A stretch of 64,000 nucleotides of DNA from Ridgeia piscesae (Eukaryota > Annelida > Polychaeta > Sabellida > Siboglinidae): positions 1 to 64,000 of the forward strand of contig JAODUO010000070.1 of assembly GCA_025642075.2 (NCBI GenBank), written 5' to 3'. This document shows positions 1-11,425 of this stretch, piece after piece (within the stretch, counting starts at the first letter, position 1; each line of letters starts with the position of its first letter). The translations under genes and the position numbers were made by a program. The notes below the pieces were generated by a model that saw only the letters and a list, made by a program, of their open reading frames with translations, was not told the origin of the DNA and searched no databases.

Positions 1-255
1 AAACAGACATAATACTTTAATGTATTGAATGAAATGTTAAGCAACTCTCCACATTGTACAAAGGGGGGATATGTAGCGATACTCGCGCCACCAAGCGAGT
101 AAACATGATAATATAAATTTACGCTAATGATAATATTTTGGATTAAAATAGCAAGTGCAACATCATGTATCCTTCGGGTAAGGTGTTTCGAACCTGTGTT
201 TTCAAGTGCATGACATGTTTTACTTTACACACTTGTGATAAACTCCGCAATCCCT

Positions 256-538
256 GTGGCACGATACACAGGTAACACGCGTGCACGATATGCGGTTTGC
301 ACTAGGGCACGATACGAGGATTGCACGCGGGCACGATACGCGGATTGCACGCGGGCACGATATGCGGATTGCACGCGGGCACGATATGCGGATTGCACGC
401 GGGTACGATACGAGGATTGCATCCGGGCATGATACGCGGATTGCACGCGGACACGATACACGGATAGCACCGTGTACGATACACGGATTGCACCGTGTAC
501 GATACACGGATTGCACCGTGTACGATACACGGATTGAA
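256..538. repeat. 24-bp minisatellite (about 11-12 copies)
   Basis: Tandem repeat with a 24-bp period built around GCACGATACGCGGATT, with variants GCACGATATGCGG and, at the right end, CCGTGTACGATACACGG. The unit is a multiple of three, so several frames stay open on both strands (for example an eight-residue TRIARGHD-like repeat). These are not treated as genes. The first 255 bases of the window and the 100 bases between this array and the LINE hold nothing recognised. Confidence 0.9.
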
Positions 539-634
539 CGCGAGTTGTTCGGCGTGACACAGTCACATGTTGTCGCCCGGCAAACAAGATTACCTGAACA
601 GAAAAAAATATATATATATTGTGGGTGATATAGT

Positions 635-3571
635 TTGATTGTCCTGAGAGAATTTAAACTAAAGGTAAAAGCAAACAAAGCAGCCCAAATAGCAAGGGAA
701 CGACGGGCCTACAACATCACAGTATTAGGGCTATGTGAAACGAGGTGGACACAGTCGGGGCAAGTCAGACTGAATACGGGAGAAATGATACTGTACTCGG
801 GGCATGAAGAGGAAGACGCACATCACACAGAAGGCGTGGCCTTCATGTTGTCACATGAGGCACAGAATGCTCTCATTAGCTGGGAAGCGGCGGGACCAAG
901 GATCATCTATGCCTCGTTCAAAACAAAGAAAGAAAACATCAAGCTCAACATCATCCAGTGCTACGCACCCACAAACGACAAGGATGAGGAAACAAAGGAG
1001 GACTTTTACAACAAACTGCAAACATTGTGTGACAAACTGAAAGAGAAGGACATGACAATACTCATGGGAGATTTGAACGCCAAAATTGGATCAGACAACA
1101 GCGGGTACGAAGAAGTCATGGGCAGACAGGGACTTGGCAAAATGAATGAAAATGGCGAGATGTTGGCTGACTTTTGTGCATTTAACAACATGATCATCGG
1201 AGGCAGCGTGTTCCCGCATCGCAGGATTCATAAGGCAACCTGGGTATCACCAAACCACAGAACAGAAAATCAAATAGATCATATCTGCATAGGACGGAAG
1301 TTCAGAAGATCAATGCAGGATGTGAGAGTGCAGAGAGGGGCAGATGCAGCCTCAGACCACCATCTAGTGCTGGCCAGAATGAAGATGAAGCTAAAGAAGA
1401 GAGAAGTCAAGAGGAGCACCAGAACGCAGTACAATGTGGACTTCCTAAAGGACAGGCTGACAACAGAGACCTTCCGACTTACAGTCAGAAACAAATATGA
1501 AGCCCTACAAGATCTTCTTGACGAAGGAAACATGGACATAGACACACAATGGCAACAGATCAAGGAGATGTGGACCAGCACATGCAGCGAAGTTCTGGGA
1601 AAGAAGAAATACCAACAAAAAGACTGGATTTCTGCAGACACTCTCAACAAAGTGCAAGTGAGGAAGGAAAAGAAAGGTGCAATTAACAACAGCCGAACGA
1701 GAGCAGCAAAACCAACAGCCCAGGAAGAGTACACAGAGGCAAACAGAGCAGTCAAGAACAGCGTAAAAACAGACAAGGCAAACTTCATTGAAGACCTAGC
1801 CAAGGAAGCAGAGGATGCATCAGCCCAAGGAAACATGAAACAACTGTATGAAATAACAAGAAAATTAGCAGGAAAGTACAAGCGTACAGACAGACCTATC
1901 AAAGATAAGAATGGCAATGTACTTACCAGTGACGAAGACCAGTTGAAGAGATGGAGGGAACATTTTGAAGAACTGCTAAACCGGCCACCACCCCAGAACC
2001 CTCCAGACATCACACCAGCTGAAGAAGTTCTCCAGATAAACTGCGAAAGACCAAGTAAGGCAGAGATTGAGAAAGCCATCCATCACATGAAGAGAGGGAA
2101 AGCTTCAGGCCCAGACAAAATTCCTGCCGAGGCAATCAAGGCTGACATAGAGACCTCCACAGAGATACTGCATGATCTATTGGGGAAGATATGGGAGCAA
2201 GAAGAAATACCAACTGAATGGAAAGAAGGATACCTCGTGAAGCTCCCAAAGAAAGGAGATATGCAAGATTGTAATAACTACAGAGGGATAATGCTCCTAT
2301 CAGTACCCGGAAAGGTCCTCAACAGAGTCATCTTGGACAGACTGAAGACAGGGGTGGATGCCAAGCTCAGAGACCACCAAGCTGGCTTCCGCAAAGACAG
2401 ATCATGCACAGACCAAATAGCAACACTGCGAATCATTGTTGAACAATCCATGGAATGGGACTCATCCCTGTACATAAACTTTGTAGACTACGAGAAGGCA
2501 TTTGATAGCCTCGACAGAGATACACTGTGGAAGCTTCTACAGCACTACGGGATACCGAATAAACTTATATCTCTGATAAGAAATAGTTACGAAGATATGG
2601 CATGCAGGGTCATTCATGCAGGACAACTTACAGACTCCTTCATGGTGAAGACAGGAGTGAGGCAAGGATGTCTTCTGTCACCATTCTTATTCCTGCTCGC
2701 CATAGACTGGATCATGAAAAAGACTACAAAATATAGAAGAAATGGGATCCAGTGGACACCTTGGAGCCAGTTGGAGGACCTGGACTTTGCGGATGACCTC
2801 GCTCTCCTCTCACACAGCCATCAACAAATGCAGGAAAAAACAGAGCTACTAAACACAGTGTCAACACAGCTAGGACTCAACATCAACAGAAGCAAGACAA
2901 GGATTATGAAAGCCAACACAAAGAATAACAACCCCATTACAATGAACGGAGAGCCGCTGGAAGAGACAGACTCATTCACATACCTGGGCAGTACAATCAA
3001 CAAACATGGAGGCACAGCAGAAGACGTCAAAGCAAGGATACAGAAAGCAAGAGTTGCATTCATCATGTTGAGAAAAATTTGGAGAGCAAAACAAATTAAA
3101 ACTAACACCAAACTGAGAATATTCAATTCAAATGTCAAGGCAGTTTTACTCTATGGATCGGAGACATGGCGAAGTACACAGAAGACACTAAAAAGAATAC
3201 AGACCTTCATCAACAAATGCCTGCGTAGAATCCTACACCTGAAGTGGACAGACAAGATATCCAACACTACACTCTGGAAAATGACCAAGCAACTACCCAT
3301 AGAAAATGAAATAAAGAAGAGAAAATGGAGGTGGATAGGACATACACTCAGGAAACCACCAAACACCATCACCCGTCAAGCCATCACATGGAACCCCCCA
3401 GGGAAGAGACGAAGAGGTAGGCCACGAAACACCTGGCAAAGAGACACAGAAAAAGAAACGAAGGAGATGGGATACACCAGGAGAGAAATGGAGAAGATGG
3501 CCACGGACAGAAAACGGTGGCGTTCCTTGGTCGATGGCCTATGCTCCCAGCGAGCAATCAGGCATAAGTAA
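635..3571 (+). mobile_element. LINE (non-LTR retrotransposon) EN-RT polyprotein, 5'-truncated, otherwise open
   Basis: An uninterrupted frame of about 978 codons encodes an apurinic-like endonuclease followed by a reverse transcriptase, the enzymes of target-primed reverse transcription. Endonuclease blocks visible in order are CETRW (near residue 34), YAPTND, GDLNAKIG, IDHI and SDHHLV. Reverse transcriptase blocks are FVDYEKAFDS, GVRQGCLLSPFLF and the catalytic FADD (near residue 718). The C-terminus has a basic KRRRGRPRNTW motif common in I/Nimb-like and related LINEs that are often annotated as 'craniofacial development protein 2-like'. The frame has no ATG before position 785, and the first endonuclease strand (normally a TWNVR-type block) is absent, so the 5' end is truncated or replaced. 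The stop codon lies inside the AAGT tail. Clade assignment is an inference. Confidence 0.93.
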
Positions 3572-3597
3572 GTAAGTAAGATTATTATTATTATTAT

Positions 3598-3660
<63 letters not shown>

Positions 3661-4148
3661 CAGCAGCAGCAGTAGCAGTAGCAGTAGCAGTAGCAGTAGT
3701 AGTAGCAGTAGTAACAGCAGCAACATTAGCTGTAGCAGTAGCGGTAGCGGTAGCAGTAGCAGTAGCAGTAGCAGTAGCAGCAGCGGTAGCAGCAGCAGCA
3801 GCAGTAGTAGCAGCAGCAGCAGCAGTACCAGTTGCAGTTGCAGTTGCAGTAGCACTAACACTAGCACTAGCAGTAGCAGTAGCAGTAGCAGTAGCAGTAG
3901 CAGTAGTAGTAGTAGTAGCAGTAGTAGCAGTAGCAGCAGTAGTAGCAGTAGTAGCAGTAGCAGCAGTAGCAGCAGTAGTAGCAGTAGTAGCAGTAGCAGC
4001 AGTAGTAGCAGTAGCAGCAGTAGTAGCAGTAGTAGTAGCAGTAGCAGCAGTAGTAGCAGTAGCAGCAGTAGCAGCAGTAGCAGCAGTAGTAGCAGTAGTA
4101 GCAGTAGTAGCAGCAGTAGCAGTAGCAGTACAGTAGCAGCAGGAGTTG
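3566..4148. repeat. LINE 3' tetranucleotide tail followed by (ATT)n and (AGT/AGC)n microsatellite
   Basis: AAGTAAGTAAGTAAG, the typical tail of this LINE type, runs into (ATT)n and then about 550 bp of AGT, AGC and AGCAGT triplets. On the minus strand the triplets read as an apparent poly-leucine protein, which is an artefact. Confidence 0.95.
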
Positions 4149-4473
4149 AGTAGTCTAGCAGTAGATGACAGGCGTACGACACTGGGGAGCGAGCCAGTGC
4201 AGACATTTCAGATGTGCCAACAGCCAACAGCTTCAGTGTGCGGGAGACACCGATATAACTGAGCTGGGGGGACGGGACGACCCAGATCTCGACGGGAGTG
4301 GGTGAAGGGATTCCCACGACGCTATGTTCCGGGAATCGTGACGTGTGGCGTGTCCGTGCCTGTCACGCGCTGACAGTGCGCGTGACAGGGACGTGACAAT
4401 ACCATGGCCACCCCGTGTCGAGTGAGTGGTCGGTTCACGAGACCCCGGCATCAGTCCGCGCGGGGCGGGAGGC
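4149..4473. other. Unassigned spacer
   Basis: Moderately GC-rich single-copy-looking DNA between the triplet repeat and the inverted-repeat element. Nothing recognisable was found. Confidence 0.5.
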
Positions 4474-4968
4474 GGAGTGGACAGTCACTGAAACCGACCC
4501 GGTGACGTGTGGTCGGCCGAGATTCGACCGGGCCGAGATTCGACTCTGAATCCGGGGCCCGCACGAATCCAAGACATTTTAAAATATGTTTATGAACAAC
4601 ATCCACGGAAATAGAAATTTTGCTAATTGATTTACTTTGAAACACTTTGTTCTGTTTTTGTTCGATGCAGTAAACTCATATATCGAATGTTATTATGATC
4701 TGTCAATTACGCGCTGAGCAGCTGTGGGAATAGTCTCGTCCCATCGCGGACGCGTCATTGTAATTATTTTGAGTCTAGCTGTGTTCTATCAACTGATTAA
4801 GTAGGCTATGGGTGGCAAACATATATTTGACCGCTGTCTACTTCATACTTGTCGTCCCAGGTCGCCTTTTTAACTGCACACGACAGGGGAGGCCAGATTC
4901 GGAGTCGAATCTCGGCCCAGTCGAATCTGGTCCGACCACACCGGGCGGTTTCATTGACTGTCGACTCC
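4474..4968. repeat. Inverted-repeat element, about 80-bp arms
   Basis: The left arm (about 4,474-4,555) and the reverse complement of the right arm (about 4,893-4,968) share GGAGT-(C/GA)GACAGTCA-TGAAACC, CCGGTG, TGTGGTCGG and two GAGATTCGAC blocks in the same order, with roughly 80-85 % identity by eye. About 340 bp of AT-rich unrelated sequence separates them. This resembles a foldback or MITE-like element, although the ends and a target-site duplication could not be fixed. Related degenerate pieces lie at 5,743-5,800 and 5,948-5,985. Confidence 0.65.
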
Positions 4969-5252
4969 ACAGGGACAAAAGACGCAACCGACGATGCTGC
5001 TTAATATTCAGTTCAGGGCTCGACAACAAAGTTGCCACCCACGAAGTACGTTATAGTATCTGTGAACATTGTTGACGTCCCAGGCCTTTGCCATGCTTCA
5101 TAGCGCTGGTGTATATGTAGAAGTTATGTACGCCTACACTTCATAAACAATTACATTCGTGTTGACATACGCCGCACCACATGAATACATCTATGGTAAT
5201 TGTTATCTGCGTTGTATGGTGTTATTGATTCGTTATTCACACACTATTACAC

Positions 5253-5273
5253 GGGGTAGCTTCATGCTACCCC
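5253..5273. other. Perfect 8-bp hairpin
   Basis: GGGGTAGC, loop TTCAT, GCTACCCC. A short perfect stem-loop with no visible gene context. It may simply be part of an old repeat. Confidence 0.5.
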
Positions 5274-5742
5274 TGAACGAACAAAGACCCTTTATGGTTG
5301 GTCCGGTGGGCAAAGGGTTAAGTTTTAAGTAAGGTTGAAGGTACTTTTAACAATATTGACACCAGGTGTTTTCATGCAAATAGCCACCACCTACACAACG
5401 AGGTTACAAGGTTTCTTCTGTACACGCAAAACCACATTTGAGTGTCCGACGGGCGGCCATTATAACGTTGCCTTCACTTCGACGCCAACCAAAAAACGTC
5501 TTCACAATTCATAACAATTTGGGGAGCTAAGGTCCCCATCATAAACATCGGAGGTTGTCACCTCTCTTGTCAACACCCCACTAAGTCTACGCTATAAATT
5601 AGCCTTCATTCACACATGCTGTATAAAATGGGAATGATTTTGTGTGGCGGACGAACCCCTTATTGTAGTTTTAGACTGTAGACCTGCTGGCGAAAGGGTA
5701 AGTGCTGAGCGCAGTGGCGCAGTGACAGAAGTATCGGGTGTC

Positions 5743-5985
5743 CAGTCGAAAAAACACTGTGTGGTGGTTCCAGAATCGGCCGGGCCCAGATTCGGCAAAA
5801 CGCATACCTCGCATGGACACAAGCGAAGTCCCGTTTTGATCTGCTCTGATGTAGCGTAAATGACATACGTGGTGCATGCATTTTTTAAACATTTTATTGC
5901 GAACAACAATCATATCGGAATACTAACGGAACCTATGTTAGTGACAAAGGAGGATCTTGGCCCGGTACCCTAGATTCGGCAGAGT
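5743..5985. repeat. Degenerate copies of the 4.5-kb inverted-repeat arm
   Basis: The segments around 5,745-5,800 and 5,948-5,985 contain (C/A)AGATTCGGC, CGGGCCCAGATTCGG and GTGTGGTGGTTCC, resembling the arms of the element at 4,474-4,968. The two copies are again in opposite orientation. No coding content is supported. Confidence 0.4.
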
Positions 5986-5999
5986 CATGCCGAATTTTG

Positions 6000-8300
6000 G
6001 TCCATGACACCTGGCAACGCACGTTGGCCGTTGAGTATTTGTGTACCATTATTTTTCGCGCATTGATTGCAGCATGACTGAATGCTTCCCAGAACGGTGG
6101 AGATAGTGTTCGATTGAACAGGTCTGCCAGAGAGTAAAGGGTTAATTGCCTTACGCTGTTCGGAAGACTTGACACTGCGCTGTGCAATAATTTACCTTTT
6201 GCAGACGGGTAGGCAAAAACTATAGTCGGTCTTGGTCGATATGTGGGGAAACTCTAGACACATCGCGTCTATGTGTCCTCTTTGATTCGTCCGGTTATTA
6301 CAGGGAACGTTAACTGACTGCTATTTCAGTTCTCGGTGGAGTAATCGGAGCGAAGTGACCTGGCTGTAGGAAGTCTGCAGAGTAACTCGCTCCGACCACA
6401 AGAGCTCGTCTCCGGCACTGTCTCCAGCCGAGCCGCTCAAATGTCCCCGCTGCCCCCGCTGTCGTCTGCTTCCGGTCTCAGTCGACTGGGGATAGTTGAA
6501 CAGTCAAGTCTCAAGTTCGTTTGACCTGAAAGTCGGGCCAAATGTCAAGGCGGTTCGATATACGAGACGGGTCAAGTCTCAGACTAAACGCATCTGCAAG
6601 TCTGGAGTAAATTTCGCTAGTAAATCAAGTCAACCCTCAAGTCGACTACCTCCACGTCCACGCTACCTCAAAGTCCACGAGTAGTCAGTTGAGTCCACCG
6701 TTTATATAATTACTCAGATCGGTTAGAAATCGAACCGGGGCAGCTTAATTCGACAGATAAGCATTTCATAAATATGAAACGTACAAGTATGTCGGTGACG
6801 TACGCGAGTAACACACACCCACATACTAAGTTGCATTTCGTAATGATATTATAATCAATGTAATACCAATGACGCAGCGGTAAGTAGGAGTCTAGACAAT
6901 ATGACATACTTTTACATCACACGAAAAACAACAGCGATGCTGGTTAAAGAGACATTTTCCGCGCGGCATTTTCTAAAAAATCGCTTCTGTTTCGGATCTC
7001 GACAGTGTAGCGATCGCATTGGTCGCCGTCGAGCAAAGTAACCGGCCGGGTCTCGGCAATTCAACGTAGAGTGGTTTATATTTAGCCGTTTGCTGTCGCG
7101 GTTCGTCAAGCAGTTTAACGAAAATACTGCACAGTTACTGGGCCTACATGTCGTAGCGAAAACCTTGCCACATCGATAAAATGCCTATGGCTATGTATAA
7201 TTTATACATTTTGAAGCAGTGAGGTTTCACCTAACTCTGGATCTCATGTCGAACACTTCACGCTGCTGGTTGTGCGGCCTAACATAATTTCACACAGAGA
7301 AAGAACGTCTACATTTGTTGACTTAAACTTAGCCTCAGGCCTTAGACTTAGCACGAATGTTATGATGGCTATACAAGCCGTCATATGCAAGGATGCTTAA
7401 ATATAGAACGTACAGGGTAAAACAGGTGTATAGTCATTAGCACGACACAGTACACGCGAATGATTTATAATCATAGTCAGTTTTATATGTTTACATGTGA
7501 ATGTTTACATCCAACTCGAATGCCATAAAAACGTTAATCACCGTCATGTTATATGCGGCATAAATACAATCACGTGACACATATAATAGCATTTCTTTTG
7601 CCTCGCTAAGACCCACAGGCCAAAATGACCTCCAATTAATAAGCCTTTGCACAAGACTGTCTCGCCTTGGGACCGGCCATTGTTAATGCATGATCCCTGC
7701 GTGCGTCACAGTTGTGGGTCAAACGAGGCCCTGTACACACACTCGTTTGTCTGCAGAATGTTTCGGTTTCTGTAAAGAGTAATCCCAGGCAACAGTGCGA
7801 TCGATTTTATTGTCATGCTATAGGCCTATATAGTAATCCTCGTTTTGAGCGGTTTCGTTTCGACAGCGGTCACCCGTCAGCAGCGGTCAAATCAATCTCG
7901 AGCAGCCATCCATCTCACGTGACCGACGGCCGGGTTAATTTAAGTAATGCTTGGAATGTGCATCTTTGAGGTGTTACATCTCCATTAGTAGAGTTAAATC
8001 ACGATTTAGTATGCATGTTATTTAACTTTCAGACCGGTGTTTAACTGGTTACAAATACTGTATGTGTGTAGGGTCGTCCACGCGTCCATGTGTACGTGGG
8101 CAAGAGTTCATTGTGTTGTTAACTGTAGAAGATTTAGTTCCATTAGCGGCGTGTCTAATACATCCTACACAATATTAAACACAGTGGTGACTGCCGCCTA
8201 CTGTCTACTGTGCACATTTCAAAGACAGGTACAAAAGGAAAGCGAAAGGGAAACCAAACTCCAATATCTTATGTCGCCGTTTCCCCCCTCTTCATACAGC
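6000..8300. other. Intergenic stretch without recognisable genes
   Basis: About 2.3 kb in which only short open frames occur and none resembles a known family. A cluster of CAAGTC-type direct words lies near 6,500-6,690. No promoter or RNA gene could be supported. Confidence 0.5.
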
Positions 8301-8309
8301 AGCTTATAG

Positions 8310-8800
8310 AAGCTCACATGATGATTGTATTATTACCAAATGCGCTGATGACACTGTTTTCACTGGACAAATCATCGACAACCCATTTCCAGCACGAGAC
8401 TGACACCTTTGTTCAGTGGTATGACCAGATCTACCCCGAATTGAACGTTTATAATACAAAGGACATTTTTATTGAGTTTAGAAGAAACAAAAGTGGGCCT
8501 TATTTTTTATTGTCAACAAAGGAGTCGATGTCAAGCGAGTGGAGACAATCAAATATCTAGGGCTTGTTGTTAATAACAGTTTAAGCTGGAAAGAGAACTC
8601 CAACACAGTTGTCAAATAAACTCGTTTTTACTGTTTAAGGAAAATGAAGATTGTTTGATATATTATGTTCTCAGATTTTACGATTTTTTACTTCTTCCAT
8701 TTCAAGTGTGCTTGCTTTTATCTCTGTCTGCTGGGGGATAGCCGAAACCAAAGACAGACTTCTAAAGATTATAAAGAAGCCGGAAAGTGTCGTGGACACG
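8310..8800 (+). mobile_element. LINE reverse-transcriptase fragment (L2/Rex-like), decayed
   Basis: Translation in shifting frames gives pieces typical of the post-catalytic part of L2/Rex-type LINEs: a DDTVFTG-like start, NTKDIFIEFRRNKSGP, GLVVNNSLSWKEN, LRKMK and a CWGI...KDRLLKIIKK stretch. In this family these blocks follow the FADD region and precede the C-terminus. Stops and frameshifts show it is dead. It ends where the CA microsatellite begins. Confidence 0.7.
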
Positions 8801-8811
8801 TGCACGCATTG

Positions 8812-8860
8812 GTGCACACACACGCACGCACGCACTCACGCACTCACGCACTCACGCACG

Positions 8861-8937
<77 letters not shown>

Positions 8938-8948
8938 CCACATACACG

Positions 8949-8996
<48 letters not shown>

Positions 8997-9105
8997 ACAC
9001 ACACACACACAAACCAGCGCACACACCCACGCACACACACGCATGCACACACGCACACGCACGCGCACGCGCACGCGCACGCGCACGCACGCACGCACGC
9101 ACAAA

Positions 9106-9193
<88 letters not shown>
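8812..9193. repeat. (CA)n/(GCAC)n microsatellite
   Basis: About 380 bp of CA dinucleotide repeats with GCAC and CTCACGCA interruptions. Both strands give long His/Thr or Cys/Val open frames that are artefacts. The array directly abuts the GC-rich virus-like block. Confidence 0.98.
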
Positions 9194-9195
<2 letters not shown>

Positions 9196-9204
9196 AGAGC
9201 CTGA

Positions 9205-9616
9205 ATCGTCGTTACTTCCACCATCGACGGCACCGTCTACACGATCAAGGACGGCGCCCACGTCCTTGTGCTGCATACCGCCCCGCGAGAAGAAGGAGGT
9301 CCTCGGGGTCATAGAGACCGAGAAGAGGGTTTGCGCGGGCTGGCCGGTGAGCGTCGTGAAGGACGGCTGTGAAGTGCTCGGCCTCTTCTTCATCCCCCAC
9401 GACTGGTGCGCAGACGCCTGGAACATGATCGCGACGAAGACGCCCGGCATGCTCGCGCCCGACGCCGAGCTGATTGTGCGCGCCCCCGGGACGTTGTTCG
9501 TCGCGAACGGCCGGCACGCCGAGAAAGTGCCGGCCCGCGCGCTGCCCAGGTTGAAAGAGACGCTCGGCCGCGGCGCAGGTCGACGACGCTTAGGAGGGTT
9601 TTTCCGCTGTCAATAA
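9205..9616 (+). pseudogene. Virus-like gene A, 3' part, frameshifted
   Basis: GC-rich coding-like sequence that begins abruptly at the edge of the CA repeat, so the 5' end is lost. The reading frame changes between about 9,270 and 9,295 (frame 1 to frame 2), and the second part stays open to the TAA at 9,614-9,616. That stop overlaps an AATAAA poly(A) signal (9,612-9,617), a compact arrangement common in large eukaryotic DNA viruses. There are no introns, and third positions are strongly G/C, unlike host exons nearby. Visible pieces include VLGVIETEKRVCAGWP and GLFFIPHDWCADAWN. I do not recognise the protein family. Assignment to a virus rests on context rather than homology. Confidence 0.55.
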
Positions 9617-9679
9617 AACATACTGTACACGCTCGTCTTGTTTTTTTCTTGTATGTCTCGGGTGCACCCCTCTATTCGT

Positions 9680-9737
9680 GCCAAGAGTATAGATAAATAT
9701 AACGCGCTTACTGGTCCTCGCGTTTGCCATTGTGCAA
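9680..9737 (+). promoter_or_regulatory. Possible TATA-type promoter of virus-like gene B
   Basis: The spacer between genes A and B is only about 120 bp. It contains GTATAGATAAATATAACG near 9,687-9,704, an AT-rich TATA-like element roughly 35-50 bp before the ATG at 9,738, in otherwise GC-rich DNA. A short promoter wedged behind the poly(A) signal of the upstream gene is the usual layout in compact viral genomes. No function has been shown. Confidence 0.35.
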
Positions 9738-11425
9738 ATGGCGAGCGCAAGGCTGCTCGACCCCAAAACCGTGAACATAGTGCCCAGCACGAAGGTGGCG
9801 ATACAACCGGAAGTGTACACGGGTAAGCCCGGTATAATGGGCCTGCGCGCTACCTTTTTAACGGGGGGCGTGCACAGCGTCGTTATCGAACGCGAAGACG
9901 GCGGCGTCGGTGTACAGGTTAACTATACGGACTTTCCGGCGCACACCGGCGTCGTGGGCTGCATGGACAAGAAACACCTGTATGCGCCGCCGGGGCACGT
10001 AGAGAGGGTGTGGTGCGAGAGGAGATCGCCGACCCGGTTGTATGTAGTCATCTTGTTTAACAAAGAGCCCAAGGAGCAAGACGTGACCGCGTACAGAATC
10101 GCGCTCTCGTTCCACTCGGTCCCGAACGCCTGGCGCACCATCTACTACACGGGTTTGGTCAACGCGTACGGATTCGGGTTTCTAAACCCGGTGGCGGGCG
10201 AGCGGTCGACCATAAAGTTGGAGACGTACGCGAGACGCGTCGGAGACATGGTGTACATGGGGTGTCGATCCTCGACGGCTATTCCTCAACCGGCCAACAG
10301 ACACATCTCGGGGCGCATGATCGCCAGATCGATACACTTTCTCAATTCGAAACCCACCAATCCACCGGTGAAGCGAGATTTGTACGGCCGCGCTTCGTTC
10401 ACGGTCGTCATGCCGTTGTGCGGCGTCAACAAGCCCGGGTTGACGAGGAGGCTGCTACCGCCCTACTACAACTACACCGTGATGGACGGCCAGAACTACA
10501 TCAACGCCGTACCGCAAGCGAACAACCGCCCTTGGTACTTTCCCGGTGCACCACTCGCTCTTCAGCCCACGATGAACAAGTTTGCCGCGGTGAGCGTCTT
10601 CAATAAGCACTACAACTACACGACGACGCTGGTGAGCGGGGAGCGCGTGTCCACTCCCTACCTACTGGCCGGTAGTCTACTCGCCAGGGCCATCAAGTCG
10701 TTGAAGGCGTCCTCGCACTGGGGTGTAGGCGCGTAAAACGCGACCACGGAGAGATACGAGTGCGAAGGGGACGGAGTGTTCACGTTCACCACCCTGATCT
10801 CCGTCGACAACACGGTGTGGTACGCCTCCGTGGAGGATGGCCTCTTCACGCTCAACACGAGATGGTTTATCAGTCACGAAGTCTCCCCCGCCACAAACCC
10901 GCGGCTCAAGTACAGCGACGTGAAGCAACTACGGCACGCGCTCTGTTTCAAACCCGACGCCGGCGCCGGCACGCAGCTCGAGATTATTCACCCGGCCGAA
11001 GAGGAGATCTACGCCTTTCCCACCGCGACCGCCATACTACACAAGAGGCCAGCCACGCCTTTGACCGCACCGAAACCGGCGAGTGCTCGTCGCTGTTCAA
11101 CCCGTGCCCGGATTCCGAAGAGCCGTTGTCGCTCGGCGAAATCGCTATTCACAAGCGCGATCTGGACCCGGACACGATGGGCCTGCGGAGCCTGCCGCTG
11201 ACGGGGCGCGCCTTCAAGAACGCCGTGGTGTGCGACGCGAAGACGGGCATGTGGGATCGCTATCCAAATAAGGAAATCGTGTCCGGTTTTCCCTCTCAGT
11301 TCACCAAACATTACTTTGTCGCTGCGTACTTATATGCAAACAAATCGGCCAAAGATGCACCTGTGGCTTTGATCGAGACTTATGTTTTTATGTTCAGTGT
11401 CTCTTTGAGCTCGTCACGTTTGTAA
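9738..11425 (+). pseudogene. Virus-like gene B, about 560 codons, one nonsense codon and one frameshift
   Basis: The first ATG is at 9,738 (MASARLLDPK). The frame is open to a TAA at 10,734-10,736 and continues in the same frame beyond it with clearly coding sequence, so the TAA is a nonsense mutation. Around 11,035-11,055 the coding signal moves from frame 3 to frame 2, consistent with a single-base loss, and then runs to the TAA at 11,423-11,425. Base composition falls towards host level after about 11,270. There is no signal peptide or transmembrane segment at the start, and the sequence is rich in Arg, Val, Tyr and Asn, with pieces such as GFGFLNPVAGERS and PPYYNYTVMDGQNY. A structural protein of a large DNA virus is one possibility; herpes-like viruses of invertebrates are candidates on general grounds only. 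The family is not recognised. Confidence 0.55.

Noticed and set aside
281..628. Open frame with TRIARGHD-type repeats
   Set aside because: Produced by the 24-bp minisatellite; also open on the opposite strand.
3376..4317. Long minus-strand poly-leucine open frame
   Set aside because: It is the complement of the (AGT/AGC)n microsatellite; no start, domain or non-repetitive core supports a gene.
8651..9204. Long His/Thr and Cys/Val open frames in the CA repeats (also 11,805-12,151)
   Set aside because: CA and GCAC repeats have no stop codons in several frames; the proteins are artefacts.
9205..11425. Bacterial contamination or horizontal transfer from bacteria as explanation of the GC-rich block
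   Set aside because: No ribosome-binding sites precede the starts, an AATAAA overlaps the first stop, and genes are broken and flanked by animal microsatellites. It is not excluded completely without a search.
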